Origin: Nitrososphaeraceae archaeon | GTDB lineage: Archaea > Thermoproteota > Nitrososphaeria > Nitrososphaerales > Nitrososphaeraceae | DNA length: 8,349 bases | NCBI GenBank assembly: GCA_025449515.1 | Contig: JANWJI010000174.1 | Coordinates: forward strand, 1 to 8,349 | Direction of reading: 5' to 3' | In this document: positions 1 through 6,486 of the stretch, in pieces | How positions within the stretch are numbered: the first letter of the stretch is position 1 | How the letters are laid out: every line of letters begins with the position of its first letter | Notes under the pieces: generated by a model | The model's input: the letters and a program-made list of their open reading frames with translations, nothing else | What the model was told of the DNA's origin: nothing | Database searches by the model: none | Translations under genes and position numbers: made by a program

Positions 1-30
1 CTAGTCAGTTAGACAAATGTCCCTATATCA

Positions 31-38
31 TTAAATAT
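31..38 (+). promoter_or_regulatory. Possible TATA box for the PepSY-like microprotein
   Basis: An A/T-rich TTAAATAT box is centred about 46 bp before the ATG at 81. With archaeal spacing this would start transcription near 61 and give a leader of about 20 nt. That leader begins with a purine-rich AGGGGAAGG stretch, which could act as a weak ribosome-binding site. The box is only inferred from spacing, and such boxes are common by chance in A/T-rich DNA. Confidence 0.3.
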
Positions 39-80
39 ACAATTCTGATTGCTTTCTGCAAGGGGAAGGCACAAAACCAA

Positions 81-308
81 ATGAATGAATTATATACGTT
101 CTTGATAGTTGGCGTATTGATATCAACTCTGGTTGCATTCGGTTTATTTTTGCATGACGGTTCGACAACTATTAGGTCTGTGACACGCAATATCGAAAAT
201 GGAAAATCAGTGTATGACATAGAGATTGTCAAAAACAATAACCAAGCCTATGATGAAGTTGTGGATGTCAATGATGGTAATATCACAAGATTCAATGATA
301 ATCTGTGA
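81..308 (+). CDS. Membrane-anchored microprotein with a C-terminal half PepSY-like domain
   Basis: This 75-aa protein has one hydrophobic segment at about residues 5-24 (FLIVGVLISTLVAFGLFL), which probably anchors it to the membrane. The tail that follows is polar. The stretch VYDIEIVKNNNQAYDEVVDV followed by NDGNI resembles the two-strand second half of a PepSY domain, whose usual pattern is Y-E-V-E-I, a turn, then V-D-x-x-x-G-x-I. PepSY domains are typically secreted or membrane-tethered and are proposed to inhibit or modulate peptidases. The first PepSY helix is absent, so this is a half domain, either truncated or a genuine minimal form. The ATG at 81 fits the TATA box near 31 and the purine-rich leader. 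The gene is followed by about 440 bp without an assured gene. I am fairly confident that it is coding and less so about the family. Confidence 0.6.
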   Translation: MNELYTFLIVGVLISTLVAFGLFLHDGSTTIRSVTRNIENGKSVYDIEIVKNNNQAYDEVVDVNDGNITRFNDNL

Positions 309-583
309 CGAATGAGTCACTCCTCTGCTATTTGCGACAGACTTACTTTGTGCCAGCTAGGGTTCTAGGTACCTAAAGGTGCAAAATGAAAGCATCGTAT
401 TAGCATTACCATTCCGTTAGTGCAGAAAATTATTAAACCCGAATTAGATCCGGCTACGTAATCTTAATGCTAAAATCAAGCACAGATATTTCTCCATATA
501 TCCGGCCGATCCTAGCATTAAGAACACTTGTAGTAATCTAAAAAATATGTCATATATATTATGTTTGAGGTACATTTAACGAA
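309..583. other. Intergenic stretch with an 11-bp inverted repeat
   Basis: I see no recognisable protein or RNA gene here on either strand; stop codons are frequent in all frames. The main structure is a perfect 11-bp inverted repeat, listed separately, and an A/T-rich box near 553. The spacer lies between a plus-strand and a minus-strand gene and probably holds their 3' ends and a promoter for the small ORF at 584. Confidence 0.5.
462..523. repeat. Perfect 11-bp inverted repeat, 40-nt loop
   Basis: The arm TCTTAATGCTA at 462-472 is the exact reverse complement of TAGCATTAAGA at 513-523. The loop is about 40 nt and includes two short ATCCGGC copies near 449 and 500. It could form a long-loop hairpin or mark an old insertion. 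No T-tract follows, so it is not a convincing terminator. An 11-bp match at this distance can also occur by chance in A/T-rich DNA. Confidence 0.35.
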
Positions 584-697
584 ATGAAATTATATGATGT
601 TATCAACATTGGTTCATCGTTCAGGTGTACTAAATGGAATACTTCGTACCTATATTCTAAATCAAGCGAAAATTTCTTTGATACAATATTAAAATAG
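584..697 (+). CDS. Possible 37-aa leaderless small ORF, unknown
   Basis: ATG at 584 opens a 37-codon frame ending in TAG at 695-697. The product starts MKLYDVINIGSS and contains FRCTKWNTSYLYSK. It has no membrane segment and resembles nothing I know. The reason to list it is a TATATAT box at 553-559 centred about 27-28 bp before the ATG, the position expected for a leaderless archaeal mRNA. The frame is short enough to arise by chance and the gene may not be real. Confidence 0.25.
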   Translation: MKLYDVINIGSSFRCTKWNTSYLYSKSSENFFDTILK

Positions 698-747
698 CTG
701 AAGTCTATTCCATCCTTAGCGAACTTACCTACTGAGTATTCCCGATA

Positions 748-999
748 CTATTGTATTAAATCCTTCATTTTATCACAAATATCTATAAAGTGAATCCCCT
801 TTTCAGTTGTTTTATAAGTTCCTTGAGGTCGTATATCTTTTATTAAACCGAATTGTAATATTAGAAGTAAATACTCTCTAAATAATCCATGAGTGATTTT
901 CGATTTAATCAAGATATCTAATTGTTTTACTGCGTTACCATTAGCAGTGTTTAAAATCGATGTAATTATATCGATCCTATTTCTATAGCAACTTTGCAT
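748..999 (-). CDS. Small winged-helix DNA-binding protein (ArnR1-like type)
   Basis: This 83-aa protein is a stand-alone winged helix-turn-helix of the kind very abundant in Nitrososphaeria. It starts with the typical NRIDIITSILNTANG helix (residues 7-21). A second helix (about 23-32) and a probable recognition helix, THGLFREYLLLILQFGLI (about 36-53), follow. A wing ends in the near-invariant TYKTTEKGIHFID block (61-73). Family members are thought to be single-domain transcription regulators acting as dimers, often autoregulated; the targets here are unknown. The length matches the family and the frame is intact. Start: ATG at 999. An A/T-rich ATATA box near 1028-1033 lies about 30 bp upstream, which gives a nearly leaderless transcript. 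No neighbour is close enough on the same strand to be its operon partner. Confidence 0.8.
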   Translation of the reverse strand: MQSCYRNRIDIITSILNTANGNAVKQLDILIKSKITHGLFREYLLLILQFGLIKDIRPQGTYKTTEKGIHFIDICDKMKDLIQ

Positions 1000-1049
1000 A
1001 TGTAGGCTAGGGTATGGTGCGTAGAGGTATATTAGATTAAGTTAACAAG

Positions 1050-1067
1050 GTGAACTGACATAGTTCA
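1050..1067. repeat. Inverted repeat TGAACT-n5-AGTTCA, possible operator
   Basis: TGAACT at 1051-1056 and AGTTCA at 1062-1067 form a perfect 6-bp inverted repeat. It sits upstream of the divergent start regions of the winged-helix gene (minus strand) and the unknown plus-strand gene. The same half sites occur with wider spacing at 2438-2461. This could be a regulator binding site, but no direct evidence ties it to a protein. Confidence 0.25.
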
Positions 1068-1155
1068 TATATATAATATTTACAGATTGATTTTTTAGTA
1101 ATAATCTTAGTGTAGTGGTTTTGTTAGAATAAGGGACGTTCCAGTCGTTACGGCA

Positions 1156-1500
1156 GTGTCTGTATTTGATTGTATAAATCCTAGGATAGTTTCCTCTAAG
1201 AGATCTTCTAGTCCAGATACAAGAGATATTAATACTAATAACAACGACAATAGCTCAATTCAAACAAACATTCGACGGCCAAGGGTGGAAACCTTTTCTG
1301 TCTTTCAATCCCACCACAGTACAATTCGAATTCAAACCAGAATCAGAGCCGTGAGTCGATCCGCTTTAGACTCTTCAATCCTACCCAGTATGACTCAAAT
1401 TCTAGATTTTTCCTTACATAGAGCTGCGGATGTCATCTCTCAGATTCAAAACAGGAAAAAGATTAAAATTATAGAACCACTTCATGAAGAGGAGCATTAA
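1156..1500 (+). CDS. Hypothetical Ser/Arg/Asn-rich protein
   Basis: This 114-aa frame starts with GTG at 1156; the frame is open upstream only to a TAG at 1108, and no ATG is available there. The first 45 residues are polar and low in complexity, with Ser, Arg and Asn runs such as RDINTNNNDNSS, and are probably disordered. The second half is better ordered and contains ILDFSLHRAADVISQIQNRK, which could form an amphipathic helix, before a basic KKIKII stretch and an acidic His-rich end. There is no signal peptide or membrane segment. I do not recognise the family. Codon use looks like real coding and the frame ends 19 bp from the convergent membrane-protein gene, so I favour a gene. No clear TATA box or ribosome-binding site supports the start, and it could be the tail of an older gene. 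Confidence 0.45.
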   Translation: MSVFDCINPRIVSSKRSSSPDTRDINTNNNDNSSIQTNIRRPRVETFSVFQSHHSTIRIQTRIRAVSRSALDSSILPSMTQILDFSLHRAADVISQIQNRKKIKIIEPLHEEEH

Positions 1501-1519
1501 AATAGCATTATCCGCATGT

Positions 1520-2461
1520 TCAATTCCAATATTTTAAACCAGCCTCTAAACTGCGGATTCTATCGTAGATAATTGAATGATCAGCACCTACCTCCGTGGT
1601 TAAATAGAGTAAAAGATCATCACCAAAAGGCATGGTAATACGTTTAACCTTTTCGTACTCGGCCAAAACATACATTCCCCTACCGAGTTTGTCTGAAAAT
1701 CCATCACGTACTTTCCAAGCAGCCATAGCCATTTCGAGAGATTTTTTGCTTTCGTCTTTGCTTAGTAAATTCTGTACACCTTCACGATGACGATAGAATA
1801 TTATATTGCCATTTGCATCGCATATCGTTACTAAACGTATCTTCGGATCGATATTCATAATATCTTTGTAGTGCTGCTTTATTTTATACACTCTGATTCT
1901 TAGTAATGAGCTCATCGCATAACCAAATATTGCTCCCCATACGAGATGGAATACTATTGCAATAAGTGCAATATTTGCTATTGAATGGCTAAGCTGATCA
2001 GCCAATATGGTCTTTTGCCATGCAATTGCTAAAATTACAACTATGTGTTGAACGGAAGGTTGTATTAAAAGGGATGTTATCGGGAGGAATAATATTAACC
2101 AAATAACAATGCCTGCTGCCATTCCGAGCAATGAACTTTTTAATGGAATAAGCAGGCGTATTTTCCTCCATCTGATTCCGATTCCCCCAAGTACAGTTCC
2201 AATCAATGTGCCAATTATTAGATGAAGCCCAAATCCTAAATACCCCGCATTTATAATATTATTGAAACCTAGGATAATGCCGACAATTGAATAAAATGTA
2301 CCCATACGCAAACCAGATGCTAGTTCAGCAACAGCAACAGCTAATGATATGAGTAAAGTTGCAATTAAACCAGCAAATGCACCATACTTTAGTCCTTTTA
2401 ACATTACTAAAAAGTTGTTTCTGCTTTTGTTCTTAGCGTGAACTGACTGGCTATAGTTCAC
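1520..2461 (-). CDS. Polytopic membrane protein with C-terminal DUF6659-like domain
   Basis: The 313-aa product has two parts. Residues about 25-190 hold four or five membrane helices (near 27-48, 56-70, 73-96, 108-133 and 164-184) with Gly-rich stretches such as LIIGTLIGTVLGGIGI. Residues about 205-313 form a soluble tail. It carries ICDANGNIIFYRHREGVQNL, then an acidic/basic helix, AEYEKVKRITMPFGDDLLLY and a C-terminal helix. This tail resembles the small DUF6659 proteins that are numerous in Nitrososphaeria and are usually stand-alone. Its fold recalls a sensory roadblock/PAS-like sheet, but the role is unknown. I infer a membrane-tethered sensor or scaffold. The start is GTG at 2461, overlapping the TGA of the upstream 71-aa ORF as GTGA, which suggests translational coupling. 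The first ATG is at codon 20, just before the first helix, and is an alternative start. Confidence 0.7.
   Translation of the reverse strand: MNYSQSVHAKNKSRNNFLVMLKGLKYGAFAGLIATLLISLAVAVAELASGLRMGTFYSIVGIILGFNNIINAGYLGFGLHLIIGTLIGTVLGGIGIRWRKIRLLIPLKSSLLGMAAGIVIWLILFLPITSLLIQPSVQHIVVILAIAWQKTILADQLSHSIANIALIAIVFHLVWGAIFGYAMSSLLRIRVYKIKQHYKDIMNIDPKIRLVTICDANGNIIFYRHREGVQNLLSKDESKKSLEMAMAAWKVRDGFSDKLGRGMYVLAEYEKVKRITMPFGDDLLLYLTTEVGADHSIIYDRIRSLEAGLKYWN
2438..2461. repeat. 7-bp inverted repeat at the membrane-protein start
   Basis: GTGAACT at 2438-2444 and AGTTCAC at 2455-2461 are exact reverse complements 10 bp apart. They cover the GTG start codon and first codons of the membrane-protein gene. 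In mRNA the arms could pair and mask the start, consistent with coupling to the overlapping upstream ORF. The half sites match those at 1050-1067. Chance is possible. Confidence 0.3.
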
Positions 2462-2673
2462 CTATCAGTCACTACCTCTTTATTCTGTTTCGTATTAGTA
2501 CAATTACTACTCTTAACTGACAATTTTCTCTTTAGTATACTCATGCAATGTTCCATTGCGATATCTTTATGGATACTTATCGCATAGCGCCAAACCAGCT
2601 TGAGTACAAAATTGCTAATAATGAATCGATATGATTCCGAAGGATAATCACATAGCCTTAAATTTTGCCACAT
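2458..2673 (-). CDS. Small basic ORF coupled to the membrane-protein gene
   Basis: This 71-aa frame starts with ATG at 2673 and its TGA overlaps the next gene's GTG start as GTGA. The product is basic and Cys-containing, with YRFIISNFVLKLVWRYAIS (about 15-33) as a semi-hydrophobic segment and a Lys/Asn/Thr-rich tail. I recognise no family. Two things support a real gene: a TTTATATT box on the minus strand at 2697-2704, centred about 27 bp before the ATG as in a leaderless archaeal mRNA, and the stop/start overlap. The alternative is that this stretch is only the 5' leader of the membrane-protein transcript and the frame is incidental. Confidence 0.4.
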   Translation of the reverse strand: MWQNLRLCDYPSESYRFIISNFVLKLVWRYAISIHKDIAMEHCMSILKRKLSVKSSNCTNTKQNKEVVTDR

Positions 2674-2696
2674 TAGTTATGTCTTATAGGAAGATA

Positions 2697-2704
2697 AATA
2701 TAAA
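2697..2704 (-). promoter_or_regulatory. TATA box for the minus-strand two-gene unit
   Basis: Reading the minus strand, TTTATATT is centred about 27 bp before the ATG at 2673. This is the normal TATA-to-start distance in archaea, so the transcript would begin at or next to the start codon. It is the best promoter candidate for the 71-aa ORF and the membrane protein downstream. Confidence 0.45.
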
Positions 2705-2705
2705 G

Positions 2706-3150
2706 CTCATGCTAAAATAATATAACATTCAGATAGTATTTAACAACTCAGGATTGACAAATGTTAGGTTTTTTATGTGATCATAACTAATAAAGTTGCG
2801 TCTGTTAAAGTTAATTAAATCATATTAATGTGTCAAAGAAGGTTTTATTGTTAAATGGCAACGATGCTGATCCGAAAGATAAGTTATATTCACAAGTGTT
2901 GTAGCACTACTGGAAACTAATTAGAATCTTGTTCGATACTAAATAAGGAACTATTTCGAGTAATGTGAAAAAAAGATTTCTCAAATGCAGAAAAGCTTAC
3001 ACGATAGAACGACCCTATTGGTTTCCGGTGGCATCATAGGAGTGTACTTACATTTGTATGAAACATAGAACCTTTGGATATCAATCATTTAGGATATTGG
3101 ATTATTACAAATACAATACTTATCAATTGTTAAAAATTATATACAACAGC
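2706..3150. other. Gene-poor spacer
   Basis: No gene is evident. One plus-strand frame from about 2848 reads LLNGNDADPKDKLYSQVL, then stops at TAG, continues for about 15 codons and stops again. It has a protein-like composition but matches no family I know, so it may be a gene remnant or chance. The rest is A/T-rich with frequent stops. The right end should contain the promoter of the small membrane protein. Confidence 0.4.
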
Positions 3151-3158
3151 TTTATATC
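3151..3158 (+). promoter_or_regulatory. TATA box placing the start at 3181
   Basis: TTTATATC is centred about 27 bp before the ATG at 3181, which predicts a leaderless mRNA for the 50-aa membrane protein. If used, it places the longer start at 3058 upstream of the transcript and so decides the start codon. Confidence 0.5.
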
Positions 3159-3180
3159 TATTAAGCTTCTTAAACTACAG

Positions 3181-3333
3181 ATGTTAGAAAATATAGCATA
3201 TTTTGGCATCGGCTTTGTAACTGTCTTCCTTGCACTTGAAACAGCGTGGCACTTTACGGCCTGCAAGATACATGACAAATCCATAAAACCATGTATGTAT
3301 AAGCAGGTAAAATTGGCTTTAGTACGTGCATAA
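3181..3333 (+). CDS. 50-aa single-pass membrane protein, start revised
   Basis: The protein begins MLENIAYFGIGFVTVFLALE and forms one membrane helix at about residues 5-21. WHFTACKIHDKSIKPC follows, then a short basic tail. Aromatic, His and Cys residues just past the helix are notable, and the MLE-AYFGIGF-T-F pattern reminds me of a small conserved Nitrososphaeria membrane protein of unknown function. The frame is open back to an ATG at 3058 (91 aa). The extra 41 residues are Tyr/Lys/Ile-rich and unlike the rest, and the TATA box at 3151-3158 fits a leaderless start at 3181. I therefore choose the shorter form. The stop lies 29 bp before the sensor-kinase start, so the two are probably co-transcribed and the microprotein may accompany the kinase. 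Confidence 0.6.
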   Translation: MLENIAYFGIGFVTVFLALETAWHFTACKIHDKSIKPCMYKQVKLALVRA

Positions 3334-3355
3334 CAGATACCCAAATCTGAAACGT

Positions 3356-3360
3356 AGGTG
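3356..3360 (+). promoter_or_regulatory. Ribosome-binding site before the sensor kinase
   Basis: AGGTG, followed by GG, lies two bases before the ATG at 3363 and matches the archaeal 16S 3' end (anti-Shine-Dalgarno). The spacing is short, but a site here fits a gene that is internal to an operon rather than leaderless. Confidence 0.35.
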
Positions 3361-3362
3361 GG

Positions 3363-4601
3363 ATGGGCCACTTGTCTGCAGAAAATAGAATCAGAGAAAT
3401 CCAGAAAGGTAGAGAATCCGAATTCCTTGAAGTTATTCAAGATGCTCAAAAAGCAACGGATATTTATGTTGACCTTGCACGATCGATAGATAACGAGGGC
3501 CTATTACTTTTTGCTAATAGTATGGCTATGGTAAGGGCTGATAGACTGGGAATTGTGGACTATTTAATAAGAGCATCCAACAAGGAAGCATCAATAAAGA
3601 TTATCTGCCCATTAACTGAGGAAAATATTCAGATCATAAAAAAAATTTCTGAGAAGGCACCCCGTATCAGGATTCTTAATGGCGGGGATTCTCAGTCTGG
3701 TCTGTTCATAGTTAATAACGCCGAGTTCATTAGGTTCGAGATAAAAGAAGTGCTAGCTGAAGATTTTACTGAAGCAGTTGGATTTATAATATATTCAAAC
3801 ACAAAAGTTAGCGTATACTCATCTAGGTCATTTTTTGAACTACTTTGGAATGAACGTCTTCAATATGAGAAACTAAAAGAAGCAGATGAAATGAAAAGTG
3901 AATTTATTAATCTACTTGCTCATGAATTGCGTACTCCCATTCAACCTATACTCAGCTTGATCGACATCATACGTTCTGACGTGAAAGATAGTAACCACAA
4001 AGAATAATAAGACACCATCCTAAGAAAAGAAAAAAGACTACAGATACTAACTGACAACATACTGGATGTTATCAAGATTGAAAGGGGGTCATTAGATCTA
4101 CGGCAAGAATGCTTCAACCTCAAGGATGTAATAACAAATAATTTAGATGATACTATAGTACTAAGAAATAACTTATCAAATAACATTAATGAGAGAACTA
4201 GTGTAAGGGTATACTATCAGCCGCAAGATAGTTTTGTAGAAGGAGACAAAGACAGGATAAGTCAAGTCGTTTACAATCTAGTAAATAATGCCTTTAAATT
4301 CAGTAAGGACGGGAGTAATATTACCGTTAACAGTAAAGTAGAAGACAACAAGATAGTTGTCAGCGTAAAAGATACAGGCCAAGGCATAGACCCCGAAATA
4401 CTCCCCAAACTATTTTCAAAGTTTGAGGCAAAATCGTTTTCGGGAAGTGGGTTAGGATTGTATATCTGCAAGAATATTATAGAAGCACATGGTGGCAAAT
4501 TGTGGGCCCAAAATAATAATATCATTAACGGAGAAAGTGGAGCTACGTTTTACTTTAGTTTACCAGTTCTTAACGTCCATCAAAACCACCTTGTTAGTTA
4601 A
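3363..4601 (+). pseudogene. Sensor histidine kinase interrupted by tandem TAA stops
   Basis: Read through, this is a complete 412-codon cytoplasmic histidine kinase. Residues about 15-165 form an input domain of the PLD/TrmB-like kind seen in Nitrososphaeria kinases, ending EAVGFIIYSNTKVSV near a short coiled coil. The dimerisation domain follows with EFINLLAHELRTPIQPIL, and His187 is the predicted phosphorylation site. Codons 215-216 (4005-4010) are TAA TAA. The same frame then runs about 195 codons with no further stop, with DHp helix 2 (RLQILTDNILDVIKIERG), N-box NLVNNAFKFS (N308/N309), G1 DTGQGI (D337) and G2 GSGLGL (361 on). Homologues often read about KEQQD at the break, so CAA to TAA changes are a plausible cause (inference). 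No in-frame ATG follows the stops. The translated product would be 214 aa with the H-box but no ATPase domain. No membrane helix and no response regulator are present nearby. Confidence 0.85.
4005..4010 (+). other. Tandem in-frame TAA TAA inside the kinase
   Basis: These two adjacent stop codons are the only lesion visible in the kinase; the frame is the same on both sides. They fall in the linker between the two helices of the dimerisation domain, separating His187 from the ATP-binding domain. Both differ from Gln codons by one C-to-T change each. Confidence 0.8.
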
Positions 4602-4845
4602 GGGATGATAGAAACAAGGGTTGTGATAGAGAAAATATTTGTTGTATTACCAGGATGTAAATAAATTACAGTGCTTTTACACTATTATCTGTCGATTCCT
4701 TTGTACTGAAAGCTGGTGGATGTAATGAGCTTCAAATAGCAGAAGATTGGTAAATCAAGCAAGCATTTGCAGTTATTATTCCGAGTTACAGTCCGTAAAA
4801 ATAACGCATAAAGCAATGTCAACTACAAAGAATGACTGATAACGT
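4602..4845. other. Spacer between two pseudogenes
   Basis: I see no gene in these 244 bp. Short open frames are present but none exceeds about 30 codons with a recognisable product. No hairpin followed by a T-tract marks the end of the kinase transcript. Confidence 0.45.
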
Positions 4846-5801
4846 TTGAAAGTTGGCCTGGAATTACCTCAAGGGGACAAGGATCAGTAACTAGGGGAAA
4901 TCTTTTCAAAGCTGCAAAGCAAGCGGAAGAGAATAAATTTGATTCTATATGGGTATTGGAACGGCTGCTTTGGCCAACAAATCCACAAACGCCTTACCCA
5001 ACAACCAGAAGGAAGGCTGCCCATACAATACCAGTAAGTCACGGATCCATTAGAGACTCAATTTCGTAGCGGTATATACCAAAATTATTGGGTTAGGTAA
5101 GTCAGCCATAGACATATTATTCCGTATCTCTATCGTCTTGGCAAGGAGATTTGCCACTTTGGATGTCTTTTCCGAGGGGAGATCGATTGCTGGATTGGGC
5201 AGATGATAGTCAAAAGAGGAATACCAGGCCTCGAACATGCCCTTTACTGATAGAGGAAAAACAGCAGATGAATAAGTTCAGGTACTAAAGAGGACGTAGA
5301 TATAGGAGTTAGTAGAGTACGAGGGTCGATTACAATATACCCGCATTAATCATTGGACCAGAACCAGTGCAGAAACGACATGTTCCAATTTATCTGGGTG
5401 GATTCAGCCTCAATGTATTCAACAGATTTCTAAAATATGATCTGAATGGCTGGTTGGCTGTATTAGCCGGACCACTCGAAAATCTTGAAAAGACGTTAAG
5501 AATGATATAGAATGAAGTCAAACAGTCCAACAAAGACCCAGATCGATATAGCCATATTTTGCTAATCCCATTCTATCGTTCTCGAGTCTTCAGACACTTC
5601 AATAAAAGAAGGGCAAAGAACCCCGATGACTGGCACAATTGATGAAATTGAATCTGATATACCAAAAATAAAAGAAATGGGAGTAAATCACATAAATTCG
5701 AATGCAAATTTTCACCAAAATTTAGTGATGTTGAAGCTTTAATTAACACGACCAGACAATTCTCAAAATTTGCTAAACAACGCAGGATTTTTGCCGACTA
5801 A
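4846..5801 (+). pseudogene. Decayed F420-dependent LLM-class oxidoreductase
   Basis: Joining frames rebuilds most of a luciferase-like (LLM class, F420-dependent) oxidoreductase of normal length, about 318 codons. Pieces in order: KVGLELPQG (start codon now TTG at 4846); GNLFKAAKQAEENKFDSIWV then LERLLWPTNPQTPYP; PEGRLPIQYQ and DPLET; SAIDILFRISIVLARRFATL then DVFSEGRSIAGLGR; KEEYQASNMPFTDRGKTADE; IIGPEPVQKRHVPIYLGGFS; LNGWLAVLAGPLENLEKTLR; KQSNKDPDRYSHIL; MTGTIDEIESDIPKIKEMGV; and LINTTRQFSKFAKQ. Intact members bind F420 in a TIM barrel and move a hydride to substrates that differ widely, so the lost reaction cannot be named. At least four frameshifts and several in-frame stops (for example two after AGLGR and one after TLRMI) rule out a functional product. 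Lesions are spread over the whole length, which implies long neutral decay. Confidence 0.9.
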
Positions 5802-6022
5802 TATTACAAAGCTGGATTCTGTGCCGTTTCAACGATCTTTAGTGTCTGTGATAACTCTGCCTGCCAAAGTTGTGCCTATATCCACGCGTTAGGGTTATTT
5901 TATGCGGATAGTCAATCCCAAAGTATCTAATCCAACCGACAATCAGCCTAATATCACAACATTGATAGAATAAGATCTATCTGAGATAATTCTAGGAATT
6001 AGGAAATTGCCATTTACCTGTA
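5802..6022. other. Spacer without a recognised gene
   Basis: This is A/T-rich sequence with stops in all frames. Short protein-like stretches occur in two plus frames but none forms a family pattern I know. It may hold further gene debris continuous with the unidentified remnant to its right. Confidence 0.35.
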
Positions 6023-6322
6023 ATGAAAGTATTCAAACTACAGGATGATTACAAGGAAGAGACGCTAAAATACTTGATTCCCATAGCAGAAAATACCGAC
6101 GAAAAAATGGTGTTGAAATTATTTGTTGCACTATGCCTGGATCGATAGGACGCGCACATTTGAACTCGCCGACTTCGGGGATTACCGATAATTGAAAATA
6201 GCAAAAGCTTATGTCTAATGATTCAGCGAAATGCGCCATGTGTGTATTGCGAATCGCTATTACTCTATGTTGAGACCAAATTTGCATTTGGAATTAAACA
6301 AATAAGTAAAAAAGCGGATTAG
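6023..6322 (+). pseudogene. Unidentified remnant with two in-frame stops
   Basis: From ATG at 6023 a frame reads MKVFKLQDDYKEETLKYLIP and on to VLKLFVALCLDR, then TAG at 6146. It resumes for four codons to a TGA, then runs about 50 codons, including CLMIQRNAPCVYCESLLLYV, to a TAG at 6320-6322. The composition is protein-like and the first 41 residues look helical. I cannot name a family. It could be a broken small gene, a real 41-aa ORF, or chance. An 84-codon frame on the opposite strand (6033-6287) is less protein-like. Confidence 0.25.
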
Positions 6323-6486
6323 ACCATTATTTATGTACATTTAGTTAGTATTTACATAATAGCCCAATTCTAAATAAAGAACTCTCTAGAATGCTGATTA
6401 ACATAGTTAAGTAATATATTATAAATGTTGGAATCATTGTTGTAGTCTGAATTATTAATTTGTCTACATATTTAGTACATCATTTG
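6323..6486. other. Very A/T-rich spacer
   Basis: No coding frame is evident. It contains a 7-bp inverted repeat, TTATGTA/TACATAA (about 6333-6360), and A/T boxes near 6414-6425 and 6451-6460 that could serve as promoters for the small ORFs that follow. Confidence 0.35.

Noticed and set aside
23..238. 71-codon open frame on the minus strand
   Set aside because: It is antisense to the PepSY-like microprotein, whose plus frame has a clear membrane helix and domain pattern; the minus product has no family features.
3123..3449. 108-codon open frame on the minus strand
   Set aside because: It covers the membrane microprotein and the kinase start antisense, and both plus frames are better supported.
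4005..4010. Recoding of the kinase stops as pyrrolysine or selenocysteine
   Set aside because: Those systems use TAG and TGA; both codons here are TAA and adjacent, and no recoding element is evident.
3941..4525. Two minus-strand open frames (3941-4186 and 4271-4525)
   Set aside because: Both are antisense to the recognisable dimerisation and ATPase domains of the kinase.
5050..5238. 62-codon minus-strand open frame
   Set aside because: The plus strand here encodes the ARRFATLDVFSEGR segment of the oxidoreductase relic; the minus frame is its shadow.
6033..6287. 84-codon minus-strand open frame
   Set aside because: No family pattern and an odd composition; the opposite strand gives a slightly more protein-like broken frame. 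Neither is certain.
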